DNA of 64,000 bases from Bradyrhizobium sp. RD5-C2 (lineage in GTDB: Bacteria; Pseudomonadota; Alphaproteobacteria; Rhizobiales; Xanthobacteraceae). The stretch is taken from NCBI RefSeq assembly GCF_019972155.1, contig NZ_BOVL01000020.1:468147-532146 (forward strand). The letters run 5' to 3'. The translations under genes and the position numbers were made by a program. The notes under the pieces are model-generated. The model made no database searches and had not been told where the DNA came from. It saw only the letters and a program-made list of their open reading frames with translations. Positions within the stretch are counted from its first letter, which is position 1. Each line of letters begins with the position of its first letter. This document shows, one piece after another, positions 32,596-41,762 of the stretch.

Positions 32596-35326
32596 GGATA
32601 CCGGCCTGCAGGTAATGGAGATTGGCGTAACGGCCATTGGTCTGGATCAGCTCATCATGGCTGCCGTCCTCGACGATGCGGCCATGCTCGAGCGTGATGA
32701 TCCGGTCGGCATTACGTACAGTCGACAACCGGTGAGCGATAACGACCACGGTCCGGCCGGCGGAAATCCGCCTCATGTTCTGCTGGATCGCGCGCTCACT
32801 TTCGTAATCCAGCGCGCTGGTCGCCTCGTCGAAGATCAGGATGCGCGGGTCGGTGATCAGCGCGCGCGCGATTGCGATACGCTGGCGTTGTCCGCCAGAC
32901 AGGCTGCTGCCGCGCTCGCCCACGACGGTGTCGTAACCCTCGGGCAGTTCCAGGATGAAGTCGTGCGCGCCGGCCAGTATTGCCGCTTCGATGACACGCT
33001 CCATCGACATGGTCGGATCGGTCAGTGCGATGTTGTCCCTGATCGTGCAGTTGAACAGCACGTTTTCCTGCAGCACGACGCCGATCTGGCGCCGTAGCCA
33101 GCTCAGGTCGACCATTGCGAGGTCGACGCCGTCGACCAGCACGCGTCCGCTCTCCGGAACATAGAGACGCTGGATCAGCTTGGTGACGGTGCTCTTGCCC
33201 GACCCCGACGAGCCGACGATACCGATGACCTGGCCCGGCTCGATGCTGAAGGACACGTCGTGCAACACCTCGGGGCCGTCGATGCGATAGCGGAAGGTCA
33301 CGTGCTCGAACTTCACCTGGCCGCGGATCGGCGGCAAAGCCGCGCGGGACGGCGTGAAACTCGGCTCCGGAATGGTGTTGAGGATGTCGCCGAGACGATC
33401 GATCGACAGACGGGCCTGGTGGAAGTCCTGCCAGACCTGCGCAAGCCGCAGCACCGGCGTGCTGACGCGCGCAGCCAGCATGTTGAACGCAACGAGTTCG
33501 CCGACGGTCAACTCTCCGCCAATCACCAGCCGCGCGCCGAAGTAAAGCGTCGCGGCGATGACCAGCTTGTTGATCATCTGAACGGCCTGGCTCGCCGTAT
33601 TGTTCAGGCTGAGCACGCGGAAGCTGGCGGCGACATAGCCGGCGAGCTGCTCTTCCCAGCGGCGTTGCATCTGCGGCTCAACCGCCATGGCCTTCAAGGT
33701 CTCGACGCCGGTGACGCTTTCGACCAGGAAGGCCTGATTCTCGGAGCCGCGATTGAACTTCTCATCGAGGCGCGCGCGGAAGAGCGGCGCGGCTCCCGCC
33801 GATATGCCGATGTAGAATGGGAAAGACGCGAGCACGATCCAGGTCAACGTCGTCGAGTAGTAGAACATCACCACAAGGAAGACGACCGTGAACAGAAGGT
33901 CGATCACCAGCGTGAGTGCCGAACTCGTCAGGAACTGGCGGATGTTCTCCAGCTCCCGGACGCGCGCCACCGAATCCCCGACGCGGCGCGTCTGGAAATA
34001 GGCGATCGGCAGCGCCATCAGGTGACGAAACAGCCTGGCACCGAGCTCGACGTCGATACGGTTTGTCGTATGCGCGAACAGATAGACGCGCAGCGTCTCG
34101 AGAATGGCTTCGAACACAGTCAGCACGACGAGGCCGATAACCAGAACGTCGAGCGTGCTCATGCTTCGATGCACCAGCACCTTGTCGATGACCACCTGGA
34201 AGAACAACGGCGAGACGACGGCGAAGATCTGAAGGAAGAACGACGCCGCCAGCACCTCGCTGAGCAGGCGGCGATACTTCTGCATGGCGCCGACGAACCA
34301 GCCGATATCGAAGCGTCGCGCGAGATCGGTCAGTCTGGCGCGCCGGGCCATCAGAATGAGGCCACCATCCCAGATCGCCTCGAGCTGGGCCTGGGTAAGT
34401 GTTTCGGGGCGCGGAGACAGTGGGCGCTGAACGAGAAGCTTGCCGTCGATCAGCTTACCGAGAATCAGGAAGCTGCCGTCGCGCAGCAGTGCAATTCCCG
34501 GCAGCGGCGTGACCGCAAGCCTGTCCCAACTGGTCCGCTGCACCCTTGCCTTGAGCCCGAACTCCTTGGCGCAGCGCAAGATTTCAGTAACGCCAACGCG
34601 CGCCGCGCCGACCCGGTGGTGGATTTGGGCGGGATCGGCAGCAATTCCGTGGCAACGCAGCAAGATCGCGAGCGCAATGAGCCCGGATTCGTCGACGTCG
34701 TCGGGATCGGCGCTCTCAGCCGGGGATCCGCTATCCGCGGCCTCGTTCGCAACGTCGCCGGAAGCGGTAAAACGCGCCCGCATGCCGGACGCATTCGTCA
34801 ACAAGGTATCGCGGGCCTTGGCCAAGCCGTCGCGGACAAGCATCAGCAGGCCACCGGCGTGGCGCATCAGGCCGGCGCCCAGGCCAACTGCTCGGGCGCC
34901 GATGTCGGCAACCGCATGACGTGCGCCGTGTGTGAGGCTCTGTGAGCCGGGCGAGATCAAGCCGCCATCCCAGATCGCCTCAAATTCCGCACGCGTCATC
35001 CGCCGCGGATGCGACGAGGTCGGGTGCAGCACAAGCGCTACCTGGTCCTCGATTTTTCCTAGAAGCAGGAATCCGCCGTCATGCAGCGAAGCGATGCCAG
35101 GCAGCTGTATGCCCGCCAGCCGCGGCCAATCCATTGTTGTCGCACGGACTTTGACCCCGAATTCGCGCGCGCAACGAAGCATTCCGCGGATGCCTATCCC
35201 ATTGTCTCCGCAGCGATCGCGGAGCTGATCGGGTTCAGTGTTCACGCCATGAAGGCGCAGGAACAGAGCCAGCGCTCGAAACCCTAGATCTGGAGTTGCG
35301 TGGGCATTTCCGTTCTGGATCGCCAT
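32582..35326 (-). CDS. Type I secretion ABC transporter with two tandem C39-like domains
   Basis: This 914-residue exporter is about 200 residues longer than usual RTX-type transporters. It carries two copies of the peptidase-C39-like domain, about 12-124 and 212-324, that share FGVKVRATTMDWPRLAG-like and AIWDGGLI segments at a constant offset of 200. Neither shows the catalytic Cys of true bacteriocin peptidases, so both are binding, not cleaving, domains. Six membrane helices follow (about 345-620), then the ATPase: Walker A GSSGSGKST, signature LSGGQRQRIA, Walker B ILIFDEATSALD, H-loop IAHRLST. It exports proteins in one step; the two flanking lyases are likely cargo. Confidence 0.92.
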   Translation of the reverse strand: MAIQNGNAHATPDLGFRALALFLRLHGVNTEPDQLRDRCGDNGIGIRGMLRCAREFGVKVRATTMDWPRLAGIQLPGIASLHDGGFLLLGKIEDQVALVLHPTSSHPRRMTRAEFEAIWDGGLISPGSQSLTHGARHAVADIGARAVGLGAGLMRHAGGLLMLVRDGLAKARDTLLTNASGMRARFTASGDVANEAADSGSPAESADPDDVDESGLIALAILLRCHGIAADPAQIHHRVGAARVGVTEILRCAKEFGLKARVQRTSWDRLAVTPLPGIALLRDGSFLILGKLIDGKLLVQRPLSPRPETLTQAQLEAIWDGGLILMARRARLTDLARRFDIGWFVGAMQKYRRLLSEVLAASFFLQIFAVVSPLFFQVVIDKVLVHRSMSTLDVLVIGLVVLTVFEAILETLRVYLFAHTTNRIDVELGARLFRHLMALPIAYFQTRRVGDSVARVRELENIRQFLTSSALTLVIDLLFTVVFLVVMFYYSTTLTWIVLASFPFYIGISAGAAPLFRARLDEKFNRGSENQAFLVESVTGVETLKAMAVEPQMQRRWEEQLAGYVAASFRVLSLNNTASQAVQMINKLVIAATLYFGARLVIGGELTVGELVAFNMLAARVSTPVLRLAQVWQDFHQARLSIDRLGDILNTIPEPSFTPSRAALPPIRGQVKFEHVTFRYRIDGPEVLHDVSFSIEPGQVIGIVGSSGSGKSTVTKLIQRLYVPESGRVLVDGVDLAMVDLSWLRRQIGVVLQENVLFNCTIRDNIALTDPTMSMERVIEAAILAGAHDFILELPEGYDTVVGERGSSLSGGQRQRIAIARALITDPRILIFDEATSALDYESERAIQQNMRRISAGRTVVVIAHRLSTVRNADRIITLEHGRIVEDGSHDELIQTNGRYANLHYLQAGIHDVR

Positions 35327-35412
35327 TTCGTTACTCTACCCTTCGCGGCTACCGCCTGCGTTTGTGGTCCTTTGCATGCACATGGAATTCCAATGACGCC
35401 TATCCAAGGATA

Positions 35413-35565
35413 CGCGACATACGCGTGCTTGCGGCCAAAACGGCGCAAGCAATCATCAGAGCGTTAGGGCCTCGAACCGCGAGGAGATTTCAGCGCGACG
35501 GGATATTGAAATTGCCCCCCCGACTGGCTGAGCAGGTTGGTTAACGAGCAAAAATGGCGAAAAAA
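35413..35565 (-). promoter_or_regulatory. Shared upstream blocks, copy C (ABC transporter)
   Basis: CGCGACATAC (35413-35422) lies 87 bp before the start at 35326. The block at 35515-35565 holds TTGGTTAA (35537-35544, 211 bp before the start) and ATGGCGAAAAAA. The rest of this gap differs from the lyase upstream regions, so conservation here is selective rather than from a block duplication. Confidence 0.6.
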
Positions 35566-35787
35566 CTTTCGAATTGTGGATTTATACACATGCAAGTTGT
35601 GCCCGGAAACTAACCTAAACTCAGGCGTTTTACGCTCACAACGAAGTATCGAATCAGAATTCTTACGGCGATTGTCCGTCAATCGGCGGCAGCCGGCAAC
35701 CCTCCGTTGCGGATTGGCTTTTCAACCTCCCCTTCGCGGCTGCTGACCGACCACTCTTGCCGCTCGGTGTCCAAAAAGCTGACGGTG

Positions 35788-35818
35788 CCGCACCCGGGCG
35801 CAAGGTGCCCGGGTGCGG
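35788..35818 (-). terminator. Rho-independent-type terminator of lyase 2
   Basis: A perfect 12-bp stem (CCGCACCCGGGC and GCCCGGGTGCGG) with a 7-base loop lies 7 bp past the lyase 2 stop. Read leftward it is followed about 13 bases later by TTTTT. The stem is strong enough to end or cap the transcript. Confidence 0.65.
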
Positions 35819-35825
35819 CGGTACG

Positions 35826-37676
35826 TTAGTGGTGCGGCTTCGTCAGGAACGAGTTCTGCATCCAGGCGGCGCCATTCGAAATCGCTGCCGCGATCTGTCC
35901 CCCGTCGACCCGACCGGAGCTACCGGCCAGATACTGGTTCAGCAGCGCGAAGCTATGGCTCGTCTGGGACCCCTTGGCCGTATCGTAATTCGCCAAAGAG
36001 GTGGTCTGCGGCACGGTGGCTGCCAGCGTATTGCTGGCCGAGCTAAGGTGGTGGTGCAGTCCATGGCCCTGGCTTGTCGTGCTCCCTGAGCTTGTCGTGC
36101 TCCCTGAGGTTGCGGACGGCCGAGGATCCGTGACGGTGATGGTCTGCGGCGTCGCCGACGTCACAGCCCCCGTCACCGGGTCCTTCGCGCTCGCGGTCAA
36201 GGTGAGAGTCGCGACCGGATGAGCACTGCCCCTGTAGTAGGACGTCAGCGTCAATCCGCTGGCGACCTGCGCAGAGCTCAGAGTGATGTTGCCACCCCTG
36301 AACGTCGTGCCGTCGCCGGTCGTGATCGTCTCATATTTCGGCAGCCCCTTGATGTTCAGGCTGACCTTATCGTTGGGATCGGTCGTCGACAGCGTTGTCC
36401 CCAGGTCGATATGACCGCCTCTGCCGTTCACCGTGAGTGAGCTGTCCGCGACGGAGAGCACCGGCGTGGTCACCGTCGGCGTCGACGGGGTTGTCGGCGT
36501 CGTCGGTGTGGTTGGCGTCGTCGGTGTAGTTGGCTGCGTCGGCATGATGGGCGTGTTCGAGATCTGAAGACCGGAGAATGTCTTCACCGCGCCCGAGAGA
36601 TTAGCGGCAAGCCCTCCGGAATCCTTGATGCTCACGCCGCTCGCGAGATTGACCCCGGTGATGGCGAGCGCCGAGGTGTTCGTATTGGTCGACGCGACCG
36701 TCGTCTGGAAGGTGAGCGTATTTGTCCCGGAGCCACCAACATAGGTGGCGCTGGCGCCATCATTGAGCGACAGCGTCGGCTTGCCTGTGACGGTCACGGT
36801 CTCGCTCAAGGTGAGGGTCAACGTGACGACATCGCCGACATGCTCGGTCCCGGTCCCCGGCGAAGCGGACGCCTGCGTCACCGTCGGCGCGACGTTCGGG
36901 GTGGTGGGCTGCGTCGGCGTGGTGGGCTGCGTCGGTGTCGTCGGCTGCGTCGGCGCCGACGTCGCCGCCGATCCCGTCAACAGCGTCATGTTTCGGTAAT
37001 CGACGGCGACGGTCTCGGGCGCCGTCGACCGATAGATTCCGTATTCCCAATTGGTGGCCTGCCCATAGCCCAGGGGGCCGCTGTAGTTCACGACCTGTGT
37101 CCCGTTGATCGAGACCTTCAAATAGCCGCCACCGGTGTTCGAAACGTCGGCCTGAATTTGGATATTGTTGTACACGCCCGTCTGGATCGGATTGGGGTCG
37201 GTCCAGAGCGTGAGCATCTGCACATTGCCGGCCCCGTTGCTCGGGTTCTGACCCGGCTGGACATATCTGGCGACAACCTGCAGATGATCGCCGACAAGCT
37301 GGATCGCAAACGGCGGCGAGGTGCCCACGCCGCTCGAGTTATCATCATTGTGCATCTGCCCGACGATGAACCAGCCATCTGCCGTATTCGTAAATGACCC
37401 ATTTGGGCCATTTGCCTCCACCATGAACTGATAGTTCAAGTTGATCGGAGTGCCGCCGGGAATGTTGCCCGCGCCCGAAACCTCGGAGCGGTCGACAGAT
37501 GAGTCGTCGTACCAGGCATGATCACCCTGCTGGACTTGGAAGCGCAGAGTTTGCGCGTCAGGATTGGTCAGGCTGTAGCTCGTGCTCGCATCCTGCACGC
37601 CGTAGACGTCGCCCCCGATCGAAAACCTCGTCATCGGTGTGGAAGAAAATGATGTGATTGTCCCAGTCGTATCCAA
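35826..37676 (-). CDS. Polysaccharide lyase-like protein with Ig-like domains, type I secretion candidate (copy 2)
   Basis: This 616-residue protein has the same N-terminal lyase-like domain as copy 1 (about 1-235). A Thr-Pro-Gln linker follows, then a SwmB/Ig-like beta domain (VTLTLTLSETVTVTGKPTLS, then ALAITGVNLASGVSI), a second Thr-Pro linker, and another beta domain (LSVADSSLTVNGRGGHIDLG, then RGSAHPVATLTLTASAKDP). The C-terminal tail FALLNQYLAGSSG ... WMQNSFLTKP matches copy 1. No signal peptide and no RTX GGxGxD repeats were seen. Start TTG 37676 behind GGAGG, as in copy 1; the longer frame upstream is not supported. It is likely exported by the neighbouring ABC system to act on surface polysaccharide. 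Confidence 0.82.
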   Translation of the reverse strand: MDTTGTITSFSSTPMTRFSIGGDVYGVQDASTSYSLTNPDAQTLRFQVQQGDHAWYDDSSVDRSEVSGAGNIPGGTPINLNYQFMVEANGPNGSFTNTADGWFIVGQMHNDDNSSGVGTSPPFAIQLVGDHLQVVARYVQPGQNPSNGAGNVQMLTLWTDPNPIQTGVYNNIQIQADVSNTGGGYLKVSINGTQVVNYSGPLGYGQATNWEYGIYRSTAPETVAVDYRNMTLLTGSAATSAPTQPTTPTQPTTPTQPTTPNVAPTVTQASASPGTGTEHVGDVVTLTLTLSETVTVTGKPTLSLNDGASATYVGGSGTNTLTFQTTVASTNTNTSALAITGVNLASGVSIKDSGGLAANLSGAVKTFSGLQISNTPIMPTQPTTPTTPTTPTTPTTPSTPTVTTPVLSVADSSLTVNGRGGHIDLGTTLSTTDPNDKVSLNIKGLPKYETITTGDGTTFRGGNITLSSAQVASGLTLTSYYRGSAHPVATLTLTASAKDPVTGAVTSATPQTITVTDPRPSATSGSTTSSGSTTSQGHGLHHHLSSASNTLAATVPQTTSLANYDTAKGSQTSHSFALLNQYLAGSSGRVDGGQIAAAISNGAAWMQNSFLTKPHH

Positions 37677-37680
37677 TTCA
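36970..37680 (-). repeat. Duplicated ~710-bp block, copy 2
   Basis: Partner of 24271-24980, same orientation, about 12.7 kb apart. Upstream flanks (37690-37910) are also related to those of copy 1 but more diverged, so the whole promoter-plus-domain unit seems to have been copied. Confidence 0.85.
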
Positions 37681-37750
37681 GGCCTCCATGGGTCAAGAGA
37701 TGCTTCTCTTTGACGCTTACAAGGGAATTTCCGGCCGCAGCGCGAAGGCG

Positions 37751-37898
37751 CGCGACATACCACGCACTCGCAACGCCTACGCCACGAGCGGATTTTCGAT
37801 GCATCGCAGCATCAACTGCGTGCACATTCCGATGCAGTGCGAATCGCCCATCCCCAACTGCTGGGTCGGTTGGTTAATGAGCGAGTATGGCGAAAAAA
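37751..37898 (-). promoter_or_regulatory. Shared upstream blocks, copy B (lyase 2)
   Basis: CGCGACATAC (37751-37760) is 75 bp before the start. The block at 37851-37898 holds TTGGTTAA (37870-37877, 194 bp before the start) and ATGGCGAAAAAA. In the gene direction the block contains CCAACC and GTTGGGG arms, a possible operator. Confidence 0.6.
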
Positions 37899-38533
37899 TT
37901 ATTTAACATGGCGATAGTTTGAAACTGCAAAACCGGCGGCGCCGGCGGCATGTGCTTGCCGTTGCAGCTAAATTCAGCGTGATCGTCACAGGAGAAATAA
38001 AAAAGTTCTCCACTTATATTAACAATGAGACGCTCGCCATCGTGAGCGATCCCTGATCCCGCCGAATGCAGCCCTTCTTGCATATAGCTTCTGGTGATCA
38101 AGCTTGCCGATGCAAAGTGTCAGCGTCCTGCGCAGCATGCGGGCGCTCTTCGGATGAGTAAGCTGTCAATTCCAAAGCTGGCGAAGGCCTCGACACGAGT
38201 CGCTCACATCAAGCAATTGACGACCGGGATTGGTGACCCAATCGGAATGGTCGGGCGCTCCACCGGCCCGCCGTCGTCAACCGCCTCTCGCATCGGCAAC
38301 GCTGCGCATCGTCACGGGAAAGACAGCCGCGAAAGGAAGAAATGGCCAAGCAATCCGGACACGCAGGGCGCCCGGGCCGCCTCATCCGATTGCTGAATTT
38401 CAGCAGCCCGAATCTCCCTCGCAAGCAAGTCGAGAGGACATGATGACGCAATCTCCAAGGATTAACCCGCTTGCCCCATTGAGGGTCACCCGTAGCCACA
38501 GCAATGTCCTGACACAAGAAGCTGGCAGGGGTC
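37899..38533. other. Divergent intergenic region upstream of the amidotransferase
   Basis: About 630 bp. A 75-codon minus-strand frame (37874-38101) overlaps the regulatory block and was not accepted. The promoter of the rightward asparagine-synthetase-like gene should lie here, but no clear -35/-10 pair was picked. Confidence 0.45.
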
Positions 38534-40447
38534 ATGTGCGGGATTTTTGGCTGGGCACTTCGGGGCAAGCACCGGCAAGATTACGACACTCTTGTCCGCC
38601 TCACCAATCTCATGAAGCACAGGGGCCCCGACGGCGCCGGCTACTGGCAAGGCGACACCGCCGGCGGGCACCATCAGGTCAGCTTGGGACATAGGCGTCT
38701 CTCGATCATCGATCTGGAGGGCGGAGCCCAGCCGATGTGGAGCGCTGATGGCTCGATCGGTCTCGTATTCAACGGAGAGATCTACAACTACGTTGAGCTG
38801 CGCGAGGAACTCGTCTCTCTTGGACATGCCTTTCGGACGTCCTCCGATACGGAAGTGCTGATTGAAGCCTACCGGGCCTGGGGACTGGACTCGATCAGGC
38901 GGTTCCGCGGCATGTTCGCGTTCGGGCTATGGGACGCGAGGACCCAACAACTTGTCCTGGCGCGCGACCCATTCGGCAAGAAGCCGCTGTTCATAGCCGA
39001 GCACGCAGGTCTTTTGTTTGCGTCGGAAATCGAGCCCCTGCTCAAGTTCCCGGGCATGAATACCCAGATCGACCCCCATGCCGTCGAGCACTATCTCCTC
39101 AATCGATATGTCCCCGGCCCCAGAACGTTCTTTCAAGCCGTGCGTAAGCTTCCTCCCGGCTGCCACCTGGTGTGGCGGGACGGACGCTCCGACATCACCC
39201 GGTATTTCACACCACCGTTGGCAACGGCAGAGCCCGACATCACGGACTTTGGCGAGGCAGTCCGGATGTTCAAGGCGACATTCGATGATGCCGTACGGAT
39301 TCGCATGCGGAGTGACGTTGCGTTTGGAGCCTACCTGTCCGGCGGCCTCGATTCGTCTGCGGTTGTGGCCGCTATGGTCCGCCATAGCTCTGAGCGCGTG
39401 CGCACCTTCTCAGTTGGCTTTCGTGAAGCCAGCTACTCCGAGCTTGATCATGCCCGCACCATAGCTCGTCAATTCGACACCAATCACGAGGAGATCGTGC
39501 TGGAGCCGCACGACTTCTTGAAGAGCTGGCCGACCGCTGTGCTGCGTCGCGGCGCCCCCGCGGCCGAGCCGGCCGATATTCCAGTTATGATGCTGTCGCA
39601 TATGGCGGCGAGCAAGGTGAAAATGGTCCTTACCGGAGAAGGAGCGGACGAACTTCTGGGCGGCTATCCCAAGCATCGAGCCGAGCTCTGGATCGAGCTC
39701 TACCAGCGGCTGGTTCCGCAGGCCATTCACGACCGCATCATATCACCCGCAATGCGTGCACTCCCGTACGATATGCGTCGCGCCAAGGTCCTGTCCAATG
39801 CAGCGGGCGAGCGCGATTGGCCGAGCCGGATGCAACTCTGGTTTGGCGGCGTTTCCCTTAACGAACGGGACCGCATTATCGGACGCCCCCTCGCCGTAAC
39901 GCCGCCGGATTCCCATCCGTTCTCGATGGCCGTCGGGTCGAATGTCCGGCGCACGCTGTTCTTCGATCAGACGTCGTGGCTACCCGACAACCTCCTTGAA
40001 CGTGCTGACCGAATGATGATGGCAGGCTCGATTGAGGGCAGGATGCCATTCATGGACACAAGTCTCGCCAACCTTGTGGCGCGGTTTCCGGACAGCTTCC
40101 TGGTCGGTCGGAGCGGCGGCAAGTCAGTATTGCGAGCAGCGATGCAGCACACTCTTCCTCCGGGGACTCTGACGCGCAAGAAGATCGGATTCCGCGTGCC
40201 AATCGAGGAGTGGTTTCGCGGTCCCTATCGCGAATTCATCTCGGATCTGCTGGTATGCGACGGTGCGCGTGTGGCATCCTTCTGCGACCGGGATGTCTTG
40301 AGGCAGTTGGTCAACGAGCATCTCGCCCGCCGTCAGAACCACGAAAAGGTGCTTTGGTCCCTGGCCAACCTGGAACTGTTCTTGCGAGCCTTCAAGCCGT
40401 CAAGTCTGGACTCTCTAGAGAAGCATTCCGTTCCGGAACCGATCTGA
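38534..40447 (+). CDS. Asparagine synthetase-like amidotransferase of exopolysaccharide loci
   Basis: This 637-residue protein has an N-terminal class II glutaminase domain with Cys2 (MCGIFGWAL, RHRGPDGAGYW-like start) and a C-terminal synthetase domain (GAYLSGGLDSSAVVAAMV, KMVLTGEGADELLGGY, GRMPFMDTSLANL, GFRVPIEEWFRG). It is longer than true AsnB and resembles the amidotransferases found in exosortase-A-type exopolysaccharide clusters. Those may amidate a uronic acid or another carboxylate, rather than making free Asn. It is the first gene of region 4, separated from the convergent leftward sugar operon. No exosortase was seen in the window. Confidence 0.85.
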   Translation: MCGIFGWALRGKHRQDYDTLVRLTNLMKHRGPDGAGYWQGDTAGGHHQVSLGHRRLSIIDLEGGAQPMWSADGSIGLVFNGEIYNYVELREELVSLGHAFRTSSDTEVLIEAYRAWGLDSIRRFRGMFAFGLWDARTQQLVLARDPFGKKPLFIAEHAGLLFASEIEPLLKFPGMNTQIDPHAVEHYLLNRYVPGPRTFFQAVRKLPPGCHLVWRDGRSDITRYFTPPLATAEPDITDFGEAVRMFKATFDDAVRIRMRSDVAFGAYLSGGLDSSAVVAAMVRHSSERVRTFSVGFREASYSELDHARTIARQFDTNHEEIVLEPHDFLKSWPTAVLRRGAPAAEPADIPVMMLSHMAASKVKMVLTGEGADELLGGYPKHRAELWIELYQRLVPQAIHDRIISPAMRALPYDMRRAKVLSNAAGERDWPSRMQLWFGGVSLNERDRIIGRPLAVTPPDSHPFSMAVGSNVRRTLFFDQTSWLPDNLLERADRMMMAGSIEGRMPFMDTSLANLVARFPDSFLVGRSGGKSVLRAAMQHTLPPGTLTRKKIGFRVPIEEWFRGPYREFISDLLVCDGARVASFCDRDVLRQLVNEHLARRQNHEKVLWSLANLELFLRAFKPSSLDSLEKHSVPEPI

Positions 40448-40547
40448 ACGCCCGAGGCAAACACGGTCGATACGGCGATCGGAACCAAGCGCCACAGTAG
40501 ACTGGGGCTTGGCCAGATGTTGTCAGGAATAAGAAACCACCAAACGA

Positions 40548-41699
40548 TCAATCGACCATATCGCTCGTGGCCGCGCCATGCCACGTCGCGCGCGCTCTCT
40601 TGCGCGCCACTTTCCGATAAAGGGCCAGATATGCATCGCGCATCGCATCCAGTGAGAATGCCGTCTCAACGCGCCGGCGTCCTGCGGCACCAAAACGATC
40701 AGCGAGCTCAGCATTGTCGAGGAGCTCAAGCACGCGATCGGTCAAAGCGCCGGCGTCATGGCTCGGCACAAGAAATCCGGTCTGCCCCTCCAGAACCAAC
40801 TCGGAAGTGCCTCCATCGTCGGTTGCCACAACCGGCTTACCCAATGCCATGCATTCGGTTATTGCGTTGGAAATGCCTTCCCCGTGCAAACGGCTATTGG
40901 TGGTGAGAACGCCGACTGTGAAGAGATTGACAATGCTCTCTATGTCGTTCCGCCGCCCCAGAAGCTTTATGCGATGCGAATGTTCAGTCGGGATGCTGTC
41001 GCGCACCTGCTCCAGCATATCACCGCTACCGATAGCCAAAAACGTTATATCCTCCCTAAGACGGCAAATGCGGCGTGCCATCTCAACGAAGGTCGCATAG
41101 TCCTTTCTGGGCGTGAAGTTAGCGACCATCCCGACAATGTGAGGCGTCGCAATTCCCAGAACGGTGCGAAGCTCCGTCTCATTCTTTAGGTTCGAGACCC
41201 TTTCAGGACTGAACCCGTTGTAGATGCATAGACCTTTGCGCTCGGGAATTCCGTAGGCAGCCAGACCTGCACGCGAGTTGGCAACAACAACGTCCGAAAA
41301 CGGGATCGTCAGCTTGCCTCTCAAGTACCCCTCGGTCCACAGCGTCATATGCGAGGGCGCATCTCGCACGAACCCATTTACGAAAGCTGCCCCGCACACT
41401 TTCGCAACCGGCGCTGCATAGATGGAGCACATCGAGCCCCACGAGTGGATGATATCTATTCTCAGGTCGGTGACCAGTTCGCACAGACTCTTGAAAAGGC
41501 GCAAATCCTTTCTGCCTCTGCGATTGAGTTGAATGACTTGCGCGTGTTCGCGATCAATCTCGAGGCGAACCTCATCCTTGTCCATGACAGCGACGAATGA
41601 CCTTACGTCACTGTGAGCGGCGAGCCCCTTCAGCAATTCGACGATTTGTCGCTCTTTCCCTCCCGGGCCAAGGCGTTCAATAAGGTGCAAGATGCGCAT
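40548..41699 (-). CDS. Glycosyltransferase family 4-like
   Basis: This 383-residue GT-B enzyme has a Gly-rich N-terminus (MRILHLIERLGPGGKERQ), IDIIHSWGSMCSIYAA, NGFSPERV, and the C-terminal donor site with ANFTPRKDY, then EGISNAITECMALGKPVVATD and GGTSELV. The EX7E-like motif (E of GEG and E of TECMA) is present. It probably adds a sugar from a nucleotide donor to the lipid-linked repeat unit at the inner membrane face. Start 41699 is taken because the beta strand begins there; an upstream ATG is 36 bp earlier. It is the last gene of the leftward operon, and its donor and acceptor cannot be told. Confidence 0.88.
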   Translation of the reverse strand: MRILHLIERLGPGGKERQIVELLKGLAAHSDVRSFVAVMDKDEVRLEIDREHAQVIQLNRRGRKDLRLFKSLCELVTDLRIDIIHSWGSMCSIYAAPVAKVCGAAFVNGFVRDAPSHMTLWTEGYLRGKLTIPFSDVVVANSRAGLAAYGIPERKGLCIYNGFSPERVSNLKNETELRTVLGIATPHIVGMVANFTPRKDYATFVEMARRICRLREDITFLAIGSGDMLEQVRDSIPTEHSHRIKLLGRRNDIESIVNLFTVGVLTTNSRLHGEGISNAITECMALGKPVVATDDGGTSELVLEGQTGFLVPSHDAGALTDRVLELLDNAELADRFGAAGRRRVETAFSLDAMRDAYLALYRKVARKRARATWHGAATSDMVD

Positions 41700-41762
41700 C
41701 TCAACGGCCTTCCCGAGTGAACCGATGCGGTCCACCTCGCAGTGAGTGGTTCAGCGCTACAT

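Noticed and set aside
33260..34945. 561-codon plus-strand frame over the ABC exporter
   Set aside because: Antisense shadow; biased toward Arg, Gln and Glu with no domain.
37874..38101. 75-codon minus-strand frame upstream of lyase 2
   Set aside because: It overlaps the conserved regulatory block, and the corresponding region of copy 1 has no matching frame.
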